From assembly GCA_014379595.1 (NCBI GenBank), contig JACMLM010000048.1, forward strand, positions 1-64,000: a stretch of 64,000 nucleotides of DNA, given 5' to 3'. This DNA comes from Anaerolineales bacterium (lineage in GTDB: Bacteria > Chloroflexota > Anaerolineae > Anaerolineales > Villigracilaceae). Of this stretch, positions 33,270 to 41,880 are shown in pieces. The translations under genes and the position numbers were made by a program. Position 1 is the stretch's first letter, and the number at the start of each line of letters is the position of its first letter. The notes beneath the pieces were generated by a model that searched no databases, was not told the origin of the DNA, and saw nothing but the letters and a program-made list of their open reading frames with translations.

Positions 33270-34022
33270 TTATGCTTGTTGAAGAATTACTTCTTTTTCT
33301 GAGAGCTTTTCCTTGCCAACTTTATAAGCCTGCGCAATAGTAACGTACATGATGAGAATAAGATACATCATCAATGCGGGTAGAAGAATAGGCAGCAGAC
33401 ACCCAAGAATTAACGTGGCCATAATGATCTGAAAGGCAAACATCAGGATCATGGATGCAACATAGTAAATTCCAAATGCTGCGATAAATCCGCTTAGGTT
33501 GGCGCGCAAGATCGGCCACCATTCTTTGATGCGAAAGCCTGCGGCAAATTCATTTCTATCCACTGCGTGCATTTCTGCGGCAGGGATAATGACAGCCAGT
33601 GGAAAGGAGAGCGGAATGATCAAACAAAAGGCTCCGAACATGATCAATGAAAAGATAACCAGGATCGAATCAATGTTTGCACTGTTGGCATTTTCCAGAA
33701 AAATGGGCATGCCAACCCCCGCAATGAAAATGGGAATTGTCAAGATCAGGATCGGTATCGAATAGATAATACGCACACCGTACATCTTCGCGCCGTCTTT
33801 GAACATACTGCCCCAATCGTCCCATGCTACCATATGAGGGGATTCGTTGTTAAATATTTGCTTCACGATCTTCACCGCGTAGCCAGATAACACAAAATAC
33901 GGCAGGATGGGAATCACAAAACCTGCCAGCGATACAACACATCCAATGAAAAAGTGCTTGCGCGCTTCCGCATCTTTGACGGGGAACATGAAAATTTCTT
34001 TCAAATCAAAACCGAAAAACAT
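33270..34022 (-). CDS. DUF4013-domain membrane protein
   Basis: This 250-residue protein has about six membrane segments. The N-terminal region FGFDLKEIFMFPVKDAEARKHFFIG and YVLSGYAVKIVKQIFNNESPHMVAWDDWGSMFKDGAKMYGV-like stretch match the DUF4013 family, which has an SGYxxxxxxxxxxGE-type loop and a DW-rich stretch. Function is unknown. An AGGAGGA ribosome site lies before the ATG. It is followed upstream on the same strand by the hemolysin III-type gene. Confidence 0.8.
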   Translation of the reverse strand: MFFGFDLKEIFMFPVKDAEARKHFFIGCVVSLAGFVIPILPYFVLSGYAVKIVKQIFNNESPHMVAWDDWGSMFKDGAKMYGVRIIYSIPILILTIPIFIAGVGMPIFLENANSANIDSILVIFSLIMFGAFCLIIPLSFPLAVIIPAAEMHAVDRNEFAAGFRIKEWWPILRANLSGFIAAFGIYYVASMILMFAFQIIMATLILGCLLPILLPALMMYLILIMYVTIAQAYKVGKEKLSEKEVILQQA

Positions 34023-34042
34023 ATAAAAATCCTCCTATTAAA

Positions 34043-34681
34043 TTAAAGTGCCACGCCCACTACAGCCACAAAATGTGCAGCAGCAGCGAGTAATACGAAA
34101 ATATGCCAGACTTCATGGAAGCCGAAGATGCCGGGTTTGAAGTTAAATATCTTGGTGCTGTAAACTACTGCGCCGAGTGTATAAGTCACACCGCCGATGA
34201 CGAGCCAGGTAAATACCCAGGTGGGAAGGTTTGTGAGCAATTGTCCGCTGGCGCCCACGCACAACCAGCCCATCGCCACATAAATACCTGCATTCAACCA
34301 GCGCGGCGCGTGGATGATAAATACCTTTATTACAATGCCGATAATGGCCAGTGACCAGATGATGCTTAACATACCCCATTGCCAAAAGCCAGTAAATGCG
34401 TTAATACAAAATGGTGTGTAGGTCCCTGCAATGAGAAGATAAATCGCGGCATGGTCAACTTTGCGGAAGATTTCCAGCGCCTTGTCTTTCACGCGCACCA
34501 TATGATAGGTGGCGCTTGCAGAAAATAAGAAGATCAGGCTCACGCCATAAATAGTCAATGACAGGACCTTAAGAGGCGCGCCCCAGCCAACGATAAGCAA
34601 TGCGATCAATCCCGCAGCTGCCAGAATTGCGCCAACCCAATGGGTAAGGCTATTAACAGGTTCTCGTAATTTGTTCAACAT
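34043..34681 (-). CDS. hemolysin III / PAQR family membrane protein
   Basis: This 212-residue protein has seven membrane helices. The signature LREPVNSLTHWVGAILAAAGL at the start, FSASATYHMVRV with KVDHAAIYLLIAGTYTPF, and the terminal FHEVWHIFVLLAAAAHFVAV are typical of the YqfA/HlyIII group of the PAQR superfamily. Conserved Ser, Asp and His residues are thought to bind zinc. The biological role in bacteria is unsettled. It may be in one unit with the DUF4013 gene, 20 bases downstream. Confidence 0.85.
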   Translation of the reverse strand: MLNKLREPVNSLTHWVGAILAAAGLIALLIVGWGAPLKVLSLTIYGVSLIFLFSASATYHMVRVKDKALEIFRKVDHAAIYLLIAGTYTPFCINAFTGFWQWGMLSIIWSLAIIGIVIKVFIIHAPRWLNAGIYVAMGWLCVGASGQLLTNLPTWVFTWLVIGGVTYTLGAVVYSTKIFNFKPGIFGFHEVWHIFVLLAAAAHFVAVVGVAL

Positions 34682-34686
34682 TTTTA

Positions 34687-35181
34687 TTATTTCCTTTTAC
34701 TTAGATCAATCACAAACGGTTTATTGGGTCTTGAAAATAAATACCCGAAAAGCAGCACAATCGTTCCTATTCCCAACCCGCAAAACATAGTGGTGTATTC
34801 AAGAAAAAACGCTAACTTTACTTTTGCAATTTGAGGAAAGCTTTCGAAATATCGAACGTCAAAGTTACTATATTCTTCGTAAGGTCTGCCGCTTAGAAAT
34901 GGGTCAAAGTCAAAAAGTATTGGAAAAGTCATAGGGTAGAAGGCGACTGGGTCATTGGTCTTGGTATTAAATTCTACTTTTGAGGTCCAGCAGGTTTTAC
35001 TCCCACTACAACCGGTTGACGCATTCGATAATTTGCCAATTGCTTTTTCTCCAAAGATATCGAGTGAGATAGTTCCAATTAAAAATATACAGGTAAATAA
35101 AACTATCAAAACCCCTATTACCATTGTGCTGCGCCCTGATTTAAAAACTTTTTTATTTTCTGTTTGTTGTGTATTTTCCAT
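34687..35181 (-). CDS. two-helix membrane protein of unknown function
   Basis: This 164-residue protein has membrane helices at about 18-40 and 125-148 around an extracytoplasmic loop of about 85 residues. The loop has two Cys in STGCSGSKTCWTSKV, which may form a disulfide. It starts directly after the stop of the methyltransferase gene (TAA then ATG) and ends 5 bases before the hemolysin III gene, so it lies in an operon. The family is not recognised. Confidence 0.6.
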   Translation of the reverse strand: MENTQQTENKKVFKSGRSTMVIGVLIVLFTCIFLIGTISLDIFGEKAIGKLSNASTGCSGSKTCWTSKVEFNTKTNDPVAFYPMTFPILFDFDPFLSGRPYEEYSNFDVRYFESFPQIAKVKLAFFLEYTTMFCGLGIGTIVLLFGYLFSRPNKPFVIDLSKRK

Positions 35182-35823
35182 TTATATTTCTTCTTTTCCT
35201 ATTTTGTGTGCAATCACGATTAATAGATTGCTCGATTTTACTTCAATAATTTGCGTTTCTGTTTCAAAGCCTGCATTTATGAAAGGCTGTTTAAATTTTG
35301 ATTTGATGGATTCGTCTAGCTGGGCTGGACTCTCGCCTGTAACTTTATACAGCCATTTGAGGAATCTGCTATTTGGAAACGCGGCGGGCAGGACGATCAG
35401 CCTGCCTCCGTCCGAAAGACATCTTCTAATCTCAGAGAGTGTATCCACGCGGAAGATGTAATTAGTGGGAAAGGTTGCTACGACTGTATCAAATGAGTTA
35501 TTTCGAAACGGAAGATGTTGAGCCAACCCGCGAGTGAGTTTATTTATGGAGCCAAGGCGGCGTTTGGTGAGAGTCCCCATTTGTGCTGATTCGTCTATCG
35601 CAACAGAATCAATTTTCAGGTTTAGCAAGGCTCGCTGCAAATGACCGGGACCATGTCCCAATTCCAGAATGCGCTTTCCTTCGATAAACGGGAGAACAGT
35701 CATCACCCAGTCTTTCCAATGACCAAATGAAACTGCCGCAGCGATGAGATCGTATGTGAAAGCGAATGGGTGATAAAGCAGCTTAAAGAAAATGCGCATG
35801 AAGCGCTGAGTAATAAGATTCAT
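35182..35823 (-). CDS. class I S-adenosylmethionine-dependent methyltransferase
   Basis: This 213-residue protein has the Rossmann-type motif I, RILELGHGPGHLQRAL, with a following acidic end (SVAIDESAQMGTLTKRRL). The motif DTVVATFPTNYIF and the strand GGRLIVLPAAF are those of class I methyltransferases. The sequence suits a small-molecule or lipid methylase; the substrate is unknown. The 5' end sits close to the terminator of the divergent neighbour, with only an A-rich leader. Confidence 0.8.
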   Translation of the reverse strand: MNLITQRFMRIFFKLLYHPFAFTYDLIAAAVSFGHWKDWVMTVLPFIEGKRILELGHGPGHLQRALLNLKIDSVAIDESAQMGTLTKRRLGSINKLTRGLAQHLPFRNNSFDTVVATFPTNYIFRVDTLSEIRRCLSDGGRLIVLPAAFPNSRFLKWLYKVTGESPAQLDESIKSKFKQPFINAGFETETQIIEVKSSNLLIVIAHKIGKEEI

Positions 35824-35835
35824 AAATTAAAAAAA

Positions 35836-35865
35836 CAAGGGTTTGACTGTGAGGTCAAACCCTTG
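35836..35865 (-). terminator. hairpin terminator after the YtxH gene
   Basis: A 12-bp stem (35836-35847 with 35854-35865), 6-base loop. On the minus strand it is followed by seven T. It lies 16 bases after the YtxH gene end and reaches almost into the start of the methyltransferase gene, which must therefore have its promoter within this short region or depend on readthrough. Confidence 0.8.
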
Positions 35866-35881
35866 CTGCGTTCTTTTGAAA

Positions 35882-36262
35882 CTATACAGCCGTAGATTCG
35901 CTGCTGTCTTTCTTGGGCTTGCGGACCGCTTCGATGGCGCTTTTGCTGCGTTCGCGAACATCTTCAATGACGTTCATACTACGTTCACGCACATCGTGGG
36001 TAAGCTCTCCAGCGCGGATGCGGGCTTCGCGGGCGAGTTCTTCGGCGCGGGCATATGCATCTTTTGCGGCTTGTTCGGCGCGGGCATAAGTCTCTTCAGC
36101 GGTGAGCTGAGCCTTGTCACGCAGTTCAATGGACTTGTCCTTGATCAGTGCGCGGGTTTCTTCGCCAGTTTGCGGAGCGAAAAGCAAAGCGACGACGGCG
36201 CCGGTGAGGCCGCCTACTACAAAACCTACGAGAAATGCTCCAAATTCATCACGGTCAGACAT
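35882..36262 (-). CDS. YtxH-like stress/envelope protein
   Basis: This 126-residue protein has an N-terminal hydrophobic segment (LVGFVVGGLTGAVVALLFAPQTGEETR), the hallmark of the YtxH family. A long charged coiled-coil follows (residues about 40-110, rich in Ala, Arg and Glu) with repeated DVRERS. Members are linked to general stress and gas vesicle clusters in other bacteria, but function is poorly defined. It lies just after the gene at 36295. Confidence 0.8.
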   Translation of the reverse strand: MSDRDEFGAFLVGFVVGGLTGAVVALLFAPQTGEETRALIKDKSIELRDKAQLTAEETYARAEQAAKDAYARAEELAREARIRAGELTHDVRERSMNVIEDVRERSKSAIEAVRKPKKDSSESTAV

Positions 36263-36294
36263 GGTATTACTCCTTTTGATAATGGGTTGTTGTT

Positions 36295-36756
36295 TTATTT
36301 GGGCTTGATGCCCATTAATTCTAACATACGTCGTAAGCCGGCCAGATAGCCATTGAGTTGGACAACGGGTTCGACCACGTTTTCGCCTAAAAATTCCACT
36401 GTGCCACGCAAAGTATTGACGGTTTCATTTGTGGCATTGAGAATCGGACGCACTTCGTTTTGTATTAGATTGATCAGGCTGGCAAGCTGTATAACTAATA
36501 CAATGAGTGCAACTCCGATCACCAAAGATTCAAGGGCTACGACGATGATAAATACATCGCGGATCTTATCTGTGGGAGTGCCGGGCTGCATAAGAAAAAA
36601 TATAGCCACTCCAAGTATTACAAGAATTAACACAATTCCTGCAATAATACTTGTGACAATTATTTTTTGTTTGCGTTCAGCCTCATGTTTGGCAGCCAAT
36701 TCTGCAGCTGTTAGAGCAGGTGTTACAGGTGGTTGTGGAGGAAGTGATGTTGCCAT
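36295..36756 (-). CDS. membrane protein with C-terminal amphipathic region, DUF948-like
   Basis: This 153-residue protein has a Pro/Ala-rich N-terminus, a membrane segment at about 32-55 and a second at about 70-95. A helical tail (NEVRPILNATNETVNTLRGTVEFLGENVVEPV) resembles DUF948-type proteins. It is often paired with YtxH-type proteins, as here (next gene 32 bases away). Function is unknown; it may form envelope-associated coiled coils together with the YtxH protein. Confidence 0.6.
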   Translation of the reverse strand: MATSLPPQPPVTPALTAAELAAKHEAERKQKIIVTSIIAGIVLILVILGVAIFFLMQPGTPTDKIRDVFIIVVALESLVIGVALIVLVIQLASLINLIQNEVRPILNATNETVNTLRGTVEFLGENVVEPVVQLNGYLAGLRRMLELMGIKPK

Positions 36757-36834
36757 AATTCGATTATAGCATTGACTTCTTTATTTTCATAAGAAAACTA
36801 TATGAATTGGCCTATAAATTAAATAAATATTTTT

Positions 36835-37802
36835 TTACATTCCGAGTAAATTCATTTCATGCTTGAGCGTTTCTTGGGGCCCATCGTGCAGTGGGTGCGG
36901 ATCAAATCCAAGCTCACTTTTAGCTTTGCTATTATCGCCAATATAAGTCACGCCTGCAACAACACGTAAACCCTCTGATGTATAAGTTTCGGGGAGCAGT
37001 GTATCGAATGGCTTTACTAAAACAGATAGCGCCTTCATCACTTGGTGGGGAACGGTCATGGGTGCACGTTTACCTGTGACCTGACTGGCAAGTTTGAATG
37101 CATCTACTATGGGGAGCGGCTCGCCAGCGATCATATAGCTTTCCCCAATTTTGCCTTTTTCCATCGCAAGAATGTGTCCACGCACAGTGTCTTCTACATG
37201 TGCCCAGCAAAACTTTGTTTGCGAAGGCAACATCGGAAGTCTGCCCTTTAAGAAGTCAATGATACTCGTCCGCAAACTGGATGTGTCACCGGGTCCATAG
37301 ATCAGTCCCGGCATGGCTATTATAAGAGGCAGTCCATTTGCAATAAATTGTTTTGCCATGTCATGTGCGGCGGCTTTGGTGCGATCATACTCGCTGATAT
37401 GTTTTCCAGTGAAATGGTAACTTTCATCAACTAATTTACCTTTTGTATCTGAATTGACAGCCAGTGTACTGGTATACACTCCTCTGGGGATTTTTAGTTC
37501 CTGCATCAATTCAAGTACATTACGCGTTCCTTGTATATTGACCTTTTCGCCTGGAGTTTTATCTTTTGTGCCTACTTTATACCAACCCGCTACATGAAAG
37601 ACTCCATCCACACCTGTCATCGCTTCGCGCATGGACTCTTTGTCTGTCACGTCACCTTTGAATAGTTTCACCCCAAGGCTTTTTAATTCATTGGCCTTTT
37701 CAATATTCCGCACCGAAGCATGGACTTCATGTCCCGCTTCTCTTAATCGTTTTGCAAGTACACCCCTACGAATCCTGTTGCTCCTGTAACGAAATATTTC
37801 AT
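36835..37802 (-). CDS. NAD-dependent epimerase/dehydratase with a frameshift
   Basis: The intact part (36835-37713) encodes MRNIEKANELKSLGVKLFKGDV...VAGWYKVGTK, TSTLAVN, the ExSxYxxxK-like end of SDR-fold epimerases (YDRTKAAAHD) and a C-terminal substrate domain. It lacks the N-terminal glycine-rich NAD loop. That loop is present upstream: ATG at 37802 after AGGAGGC encodes KYFVTGATGFVG, then the frame breaks and resumes as VLAKRLREAGHEVHASVR. The break sits at a run of four C (37763-37766, plus strand), where one base is missing. Either a sequencing error or a natural frameshift is possible. The substrate is unknown. Confidence 0.8.
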
Positions 37803-37874
37803 GTTGCCTCCTAGGCTACAGGAGAGTCTACCAGCCAATTTTTTCTCTGTCCATAAATCGTTAGTTAAACAAAA

Positions 37875-37904
37875 AGTCTCGTGAAAATATTTTCACGAGA
37901 CTTG
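37875..37904. terminator. 30-bp perfect palindrome terminator
   Basis: AAGTCTCGTGAAAAT joined to its exact reverse complement. It lies 26 bases beyond the end of the LysM gene. Confidence 0.8.
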
Positions 37905-37930
37905 TGGCATTTTGTAATTCCGATCACTTA

Positions 37931-38665
37931 TTACGAAACCCGCACAACCTGACCAACATAGATAATGTTAACGTCTTTGATCTGTAGGTTGAGTGCAGTC
38001 AGCGAGTCGAGAGTGGTGCCGAAGCGGGCGGCGATCTTCTTCATCGTGTCACCAGATTGAACGGTGTAGTAAGAAGCGCTGGCAGGCAGGTTGATGATCT
38101 GGCCCACATAGATCAAGTTTGCATTCGTGATCTGCGGGTTGACTGCAAGAATATCACTGACAGTGCTATTGATACGGGTTGCGATCTTGCGAAGCGTGTC
38201 GCCTTGTTGGATGGTGTAGATTGTCCCTGATGTAGGAGGGGGAGGAACTGGGACAGCACTTCCACTTGGAACTGTCAACCGTTGACCCTCATAGATCAGG
38301 TTGTAATTTGTCAGCCCATTGAGTGAGCCAAGTACATCCATTGTGGTTCCAAAGCGGGTTGCCAGCGCCTTGAGCGTGTCACCTCGTGCAACGACGTAAG
38401 TAGCGTATCCATTCCCATTATCCCAATAAGCACCGGGAAGCGTGAGTACTTGCCCTGCGTAGATATATTGTCCGAGACCAGGGTTTGCAAGCTTGAGCGC
38501 AGCCACACTTGTGCCACAAGCTTTGGCAATCGAGCCAAGCGTGTTTCCACTTTGAACAGTGTAACTGGTCCCGCATGTGTAGGCAAAAGCATTGCTGGTA
38601 ATGCCCAGTGATGCAACTAAAACTGCGATGAGTAGAATAATTTGTAAAAATCTTTTATTAAACAT
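37931..38665 (-). CDS. secreted protein with four LysM repeats
   Basis: This 244-residue protein has a signal peptide at 1-29 (ending SNAFA). Four LysM domains follow at about 30-75, 84-130, 146-190 and 196-243. Each starts YTVQSGNTLGSIAK-like and ends GQxLxLP or VR, with Thr/Ser in the xGDTLxxIA motif. LysM domains bind N-acetylglucosamine of peptidoglycan. There is no catalytic domain, so it is a wall-binding or scaffold protein. The Pro-rich link PVPPPPTSG joins repeats two and three. Confidence 0.9.
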   Translation of the reverse strand: MFNKRFLQIILLIAVLVASLGITSNAFAYTCGTSYTVQSGNTLGSIAKACGTSVAALKLANPGLGQYIYAGQVLTLPGAYWDNGNGYATYVVARGDTLKALATRFGTTMDVLGSLNGLTNYNLIYEGQRLTVPSGSAVPVPPPPTSGTIYTIQQGDTLRKIATRINSTVSDILAVNPQITNANLIYVGQIINLPASASYYTVQSGDTMKKIAARFGTTLDSLTALNLQIKDVNIIYVGQVVRVS

Positions 38666-38741
38666 AATATACCTCTTTGATAAATGATAATTTGATCTCT
38701 AGTTTTAGACGTAAAGGCATAAAAATTGTTCCCGTAACCTC

Positions 38742-38793
38742 TTGACTCTTGAAAACCTGAGGAGTAAACTTTGTCTACCTACCGTTCGGTAGG
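38742..38793 (+). promoter_or_regulatory. promoter and TetR operator of the beta-oxidation cluster
   Basis: TTGACT (38742-38747) and TAAACT (38765-38770) are separated by 17 bases. Eight bases later, at the predicted start of transcription, lies the palindrome CCTACCGTTCGGTAGG (38778-38793), a typical TetR-type operator. An AAGGAG ribosome site follows (38795-38800). This supports autoregulation of the TetR gene and probably of the genes behind it. Confidence 0.85.
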
Positions 38794-38804
38794 GAAGGAG
38801 AGCT

Positions 38805-39365
38805 ATGACAAGGGATGACATTCTTGATGCGGCAGCACAGGTCTTTCGCCAAAAGGGTTTTCATGGCGCGTCTATGTCTGCCATTGCAGACTCTGTCAAT
38901 TTGCAAAAAGCCAGTTTGTATCACCATGTCTCTTCCAAGCAGGAAATTTTGCTTGCGCTTCTAGACCGCGCCCTCGGCATGTTGACTGACCATATCGCAT
39001 CCATCTCCGCCCAAGCTATTCCCCCAGACCAAAAACTCAGGCAAATGATCCGTGGATATTTATCTGCTCTGGCAGATAACGCCGATTTAGCAGCTGTCTT
39101 ATTATTTGAGCATCGTTCATTAGATAAAAAGACTCACACCCGTCATGTTCCTCAACGCGATGCGTTCGAGACTATATGGCGGGATGTTCTTAATGAGGGT
39201 GTGCGCACAAAAATATTTGATTGCAAAGATACAAGTATGGCAGTTCGCGCATTGATGGGCACGCTCAATTGGACACTAACCTGGTATCGCCCGGAAGGCG
39301 GCAAAGCCATCGAAAAAATTGCAGATCAATATACCGATCTGTTTCTTAATGGATTGTTGAGGTAA
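38805..39365 (+). CDS. TetR family transcriptional regulator
   Basis: This 186-residue protein has an N-terminal helix-turn-helix, DDILDAAAQVFRQKGFHGASMSAIADSVNLQKASLYHHVSSKQEILLAL, which matches the TetR consensus well. The C-terminal ligand domain has WRDVLNEGV and a final NWTLTWYRPEG, as in regulators of acyl-CoA or fatty-acid catabolism. It precedes the acyl-CoA dehydrogenase genes and probably senses an acyl-CoA. A palindromic operator overlaps its own start site. Confidence 0.9.
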   Translation: MTRDDILDAAAQVFRQKGFHGASMSAIADSVNLQKASLYHHVSSKQEILLALLDRALGMLTDHIASISAQAIPPDQKLRQMIRGYLSALADNADLAAVLLFEHRSLDKKTHTRHVPQRDAFETIWRDVLNEGVRTKIFDCKDTSMAVRALMGTLNWTLTWYRPEGGKAIEKIADQYTDLFLNGLLR

Positions 39366-39381
39366 GTAGAGAAGTAAACAT

Positions 39382-39424
39382 GTAGACACGTAAACAAGTT
39401 TTGTGTACTTGTTTACGTGTCTAC
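39382..39424. repeat. palindromic spacer repeat 1 (GTAGACACGTAAACAAGT)
   Basis: An 18-bp perfect stem (39382-39399 with 39407-39424) around a 7-base loop in the gap between the TetR gene and the first acyl-CoA dehydrogenase gene. It belongs to a family of related spacers (40559-40598 and 44653-44682) made of GTAAACA and GTAGACA units. It could act as a terminator, mRNA stabiliser or regulatory repeat; it lacks a T-tract. Confidence 0.75.
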
Positions 39425-39449
39425 TTCATCCTGAAAGGAAGAAAAATAA

Positions 39450-40547
39450 ATGTATTCATTCGAACCAAATGAAGAGCAACAGATGTTAATGGATGCAGTG
39501 GGGAAGTACGCAGAAAATGATTTGCGGCCTGCAGCTCACGATGCCGAAGAGAGTCACGCGCTGCCCAAGAAACTTGTCAACAAAGGTTGGGAGTTGGGTT
39601 TATTGCAAGCATCTATTCCCGAATCTTATGGCGGTTTTGGTGAGCGCAGCGCAGTTACCGGTGTGCTTGCGTTGGAAGAGATGGCCTTTGGTGATCTTGC
39701 TGCAACACTGGCTGTACAAACACCCTCGTTGTTTGCTACTCCTATTTTGCTTGCTGGTAGTGAAGAACAAAAGCAGGAATATCTTCCCAAGATCGTTGGC
39801 GGTGAATGGAGTCCTTACACTGCCGCATTTATTGAATTTAGTTTTGACTTCGATCCTCATGCACTCAAGACCACTGCAACATTAAACGACGGCGAGTATG
39901 TTCTCAATGGTGAAAAAGTATTTGTCCCTTTTGCCAAAGATGCCGAAGCCATGATTATCTACGCCAACTTGAATGGTGTGACGCAAGGGTTTATTGTCCC
40001 AGCCAATACTGCGGGATTAAAAATTTCTGATGAGCGCGAAAAATTAATGGGATTGAATGCTTTACCGATGTATCGTGTTAACTTGGATGACGTGAAAATT
40101 CCTGCGTCCAATAGACTCGGCGGCGCTTCAGGCCATGACTTTGACTTGATTCTGTCTTCGATGCGTATTGCCTCCGCTGCGGTAGCAGTTGGTGTAGCGA
40201 ATTCTTCTTTTGAATATGCAAAAAATTATGCGAAGGAACGCGATGCCTTTGGCATGAAGATCGCGCAAAAGCAAGCTATAGCATTCATGCTCGCCGAAAT
40301 GCGGACAGAGATCGAAGCCATGCGTTTACTGACATGGGAAGCCGCTTGGAAACTAGACAATCACAAAGAAGATGCCTGCGTGGAAGCTTATCTCGCTTTC
40401 ACAGGCTCAGTAGACATGGCAATGATGGTCACAGATCGTGGTGTGCAAATTTATGGCGGCCACGGTTACATCCGCGAGAACCCTGTTGAATTGTTGATGC
40501 GCAACGGGCGCGGTTTTCCGATGTTGTTGGGGTTGGCGATAGTATAA
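39450..40547 (+). CDS. acyl-CoA dehydrogenase (first)
   Basis: This 365-residue FAD enzyme has the acyl-CoA dehydrogenase layout. The N-terminal helical domain has FEPNEEQQMLMDAVGKYAEN. The middle beta-domain has FTGEKVFVP-like VLNGEKVFVPFAKDAEAM. The C-terminal helices have RDAFGMKIAQKQAIAFMLAEM and IYGGHGYIRENPVELLMRNGRG, holding the flavin and substrate site region. These enzymes make the trans-2,3 double bond in acyl-CoA. It is slightly shorter than the common 380-residue form, with an altered middle domain. Together with the next gene it may form a two-subunit dehydrogenase, which is inference. Confidence 0.85.
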   Translation: MYSFEPNEEQQMLMDAVGKYAENDLRPAAHDAEESHALPKKLVNKGWELGLLQASIPESYGGFGERSAVTGVLALEEMAFGDLAATLAVQTPSLFATPILLAGSEEQKQEYLPKIVGGEWSPYTAAFIEFSFDFDPHALKTTATLNDGEYVLNGEKVFVPFAKDAEAMIIYANLNGVTQGFIVPANTAGLKISDEREKLMGLNALPMYRVNLDDVKIPASNRLGGASGHDFDLILSSMRIASAAVAVGVANSSFEYAKNYAKERDAFGMKIAQKQAIAFMLAEMRTEIEAMRLLTWEAAWKLDNHKEDACVEAYLAFTGSVDMAMMVTDRGVQIYGGHGYIRENPVELLMRNGRGFPMLLGLAIV

Positions 40548-40558
40548 AAAAGTAAACC

Positions 40559-40598
40559 AGTAGACAGGTAAACATGTGAACTTGTTTACCTGTCTACT
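40559..40598. repeat. palindromic spacer repeat 2 (AGTAGACAGGTAAACA)
   Basis: A 16-bp perfect stem (40559-40574 with 40583-40598) around an 8-base loop, between the two acyl-CoA dehydrogenase genes. Close in sequence to repeat 1 (GTAGACASGTAAACA shared). It lies before the AGGAGA ribosome site of the second gene. Confidence 0.75.
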
Positions 40599-40614
40599 TA
40601 ATACAGGAGAAATT

Positions 40615-41880
40615 ATGACCATTGAATTTGAAACTCCAAAACCAATTTTGAATCAACAGGTGATGTTGAAAACTGTTGCTGAAAATATGATGCGTTCTGT
40701 ATCGCGTGAGTTTGATGAGAACGAACATTCGATTCCATGGGATTATGTTGAATTCATGCACAGCGCCATGCGTGCGATGGGTGGGAACGGACTTGCTCCG
40801 CGTGAAAGCGAGAATGGAAAAGAAAGTAGCGGGAAGGAAAAACACCCCCCGATTGGATATCAATTGATCGCTACTCAAATTGAAGCTCTTTCATGGGGCG
40901 ATTTGGGAATGTATCATTGTCTGCCTGGTGGCGGACTTGGTGCAGCGGCTGTATATTCTGCGGGATCGGTTGAGCAAAGACAAAAGTTCCTTGCAAGATT
41001 CAATGAAGAAAAACCAACCTTTGCAGCCATGTGTATGACAGAACCTGGAGCTGGTTCAGATACTTCTTCCATTCTTACGCGTGCTGTGTTAGATGAAAAG
41101 ACAAATGAATGGATTATCAACGGCGAGAAGATTTTCGTGACAGGTGGTGACAAGTCATTTACTGAATATGAAAAGCTTGGTAAGGGATTCATCGTAGTAT
41201 GGGCAAGCATTGATCTAATTGCGGGCAGAGCGGGGATGCGAGCTTTTGTTATTGAAAGCGGAACTGCTGGTGTGAAGATCAATAAGCTCGAAAAGAAAAT
41301 GGGAATCCGAGTCAGCGATACAGCGGCTATCTCTCTCGTGGATGTTCGCATTCCTTTTGAAAATGTATTGGGCAGTCCAACTGTTGAAAAGACTAACACA
41401 GGCTTTAAGGGGGCGATGGCAACTTTCGATGCGACTCGGCCTCTCGTCGCCGCATCAGGTATCGGCGTAGCGAGAGCCGCTCTTGAATTCCTCAAAGAAA
41501 AGTTAAACGAAAATGGAATCCAAATTCGTTATGGATTGCCGCGTCAGAAATTATCCAATATTGAGCGTGAAGTGATTGATATGGATATTATGTTGAAGTC
41601 TGCCTGGCTGATGGTGTTAAAGGCGGTGTGGATGGCGGATAATAAAAAGCCGAATGCAATTGAGGCTTCGATGTGCAAGATCAAGGCTGGAGATGTGTCC
41701 ACGAAGATCACACAGAAAGTTGTGGAGATTTTAGGGCCACTTGGTTATAGCCGTGAGTTTCTTGCTGAGAAATGGTTTCGTGACGCAAAGATCACCGATA
41801 TTTATGAAGGCACAGGCCAGATTAATCGCTTGGTTGTAGCACGGCAGATTCTTGGCTATAGCGGAAAAGAATTGAGATGA
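40615..41880 (+). CDS. acyl-CoA dehydrogenase (second)
   Basis: This is about 421 residues, starting MTIEFETPKPILNQ at 40615 after AGGAGA; a longer frame runs back through the spacer repeat and is not used. It has MTEPGAGSDTSSI (flavin and substrate loop), WIINGEKIFVTGG, RAGMRAFVIES, FENVLGSP, and the C-terminal EILGPLGYSREFLAEKWFRDAKITDIYEGTGQINRLVVARQIL with the flavin-anchoring IYEGTGQI. It belongs to the general acyl-CoA dehydrogenase family. The start of the next gene overlaps its stop codon (ATGA). Confidence 0.9.
   Translation: MTIEFETPKPILNQQVMLKTVAENMMRSVSREFDENEHSIPWDYVEFMHSAMRAMGGNGLAPRESENGKESSGKEKHPPIGYQLIATQIEALSWGDLGMYHCLPGGGLGAAAVYSAGSVEQRQKFLARFNEEKPTFAAMCMTEPGAGSDTSSILTRAVLDEKTNEWIINGEKIFVTGGDKSFTEYEKLGKGFIVVWASIDLIAGRAGMRAFVIESGTAGVKINKLEKKMGIRVSDTAAISLVDVRIPFENVLGSPTVEKTNTGFKGAMATFDATRPLVAASGIGVARAALEFLKEKLNENGIQIRYGLPRQKLSNIEREVIDMDIMLKSAWLMVLKAVWMADNKKPNAIEASMCKIKAGDVSTKITQKVVEILGPLGYSREFLAEKWFRDAKITDIYEGTGQINRLVVARQILGYSGKELR

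Noticed and set aside
40576-40614. Upstream extension of the second acyl-CoA dehydrogenase
   Set aside because: The extra residues come from reading through the palindromic spacer; ATG 40615 has AGGAGA before it and matches the family length.
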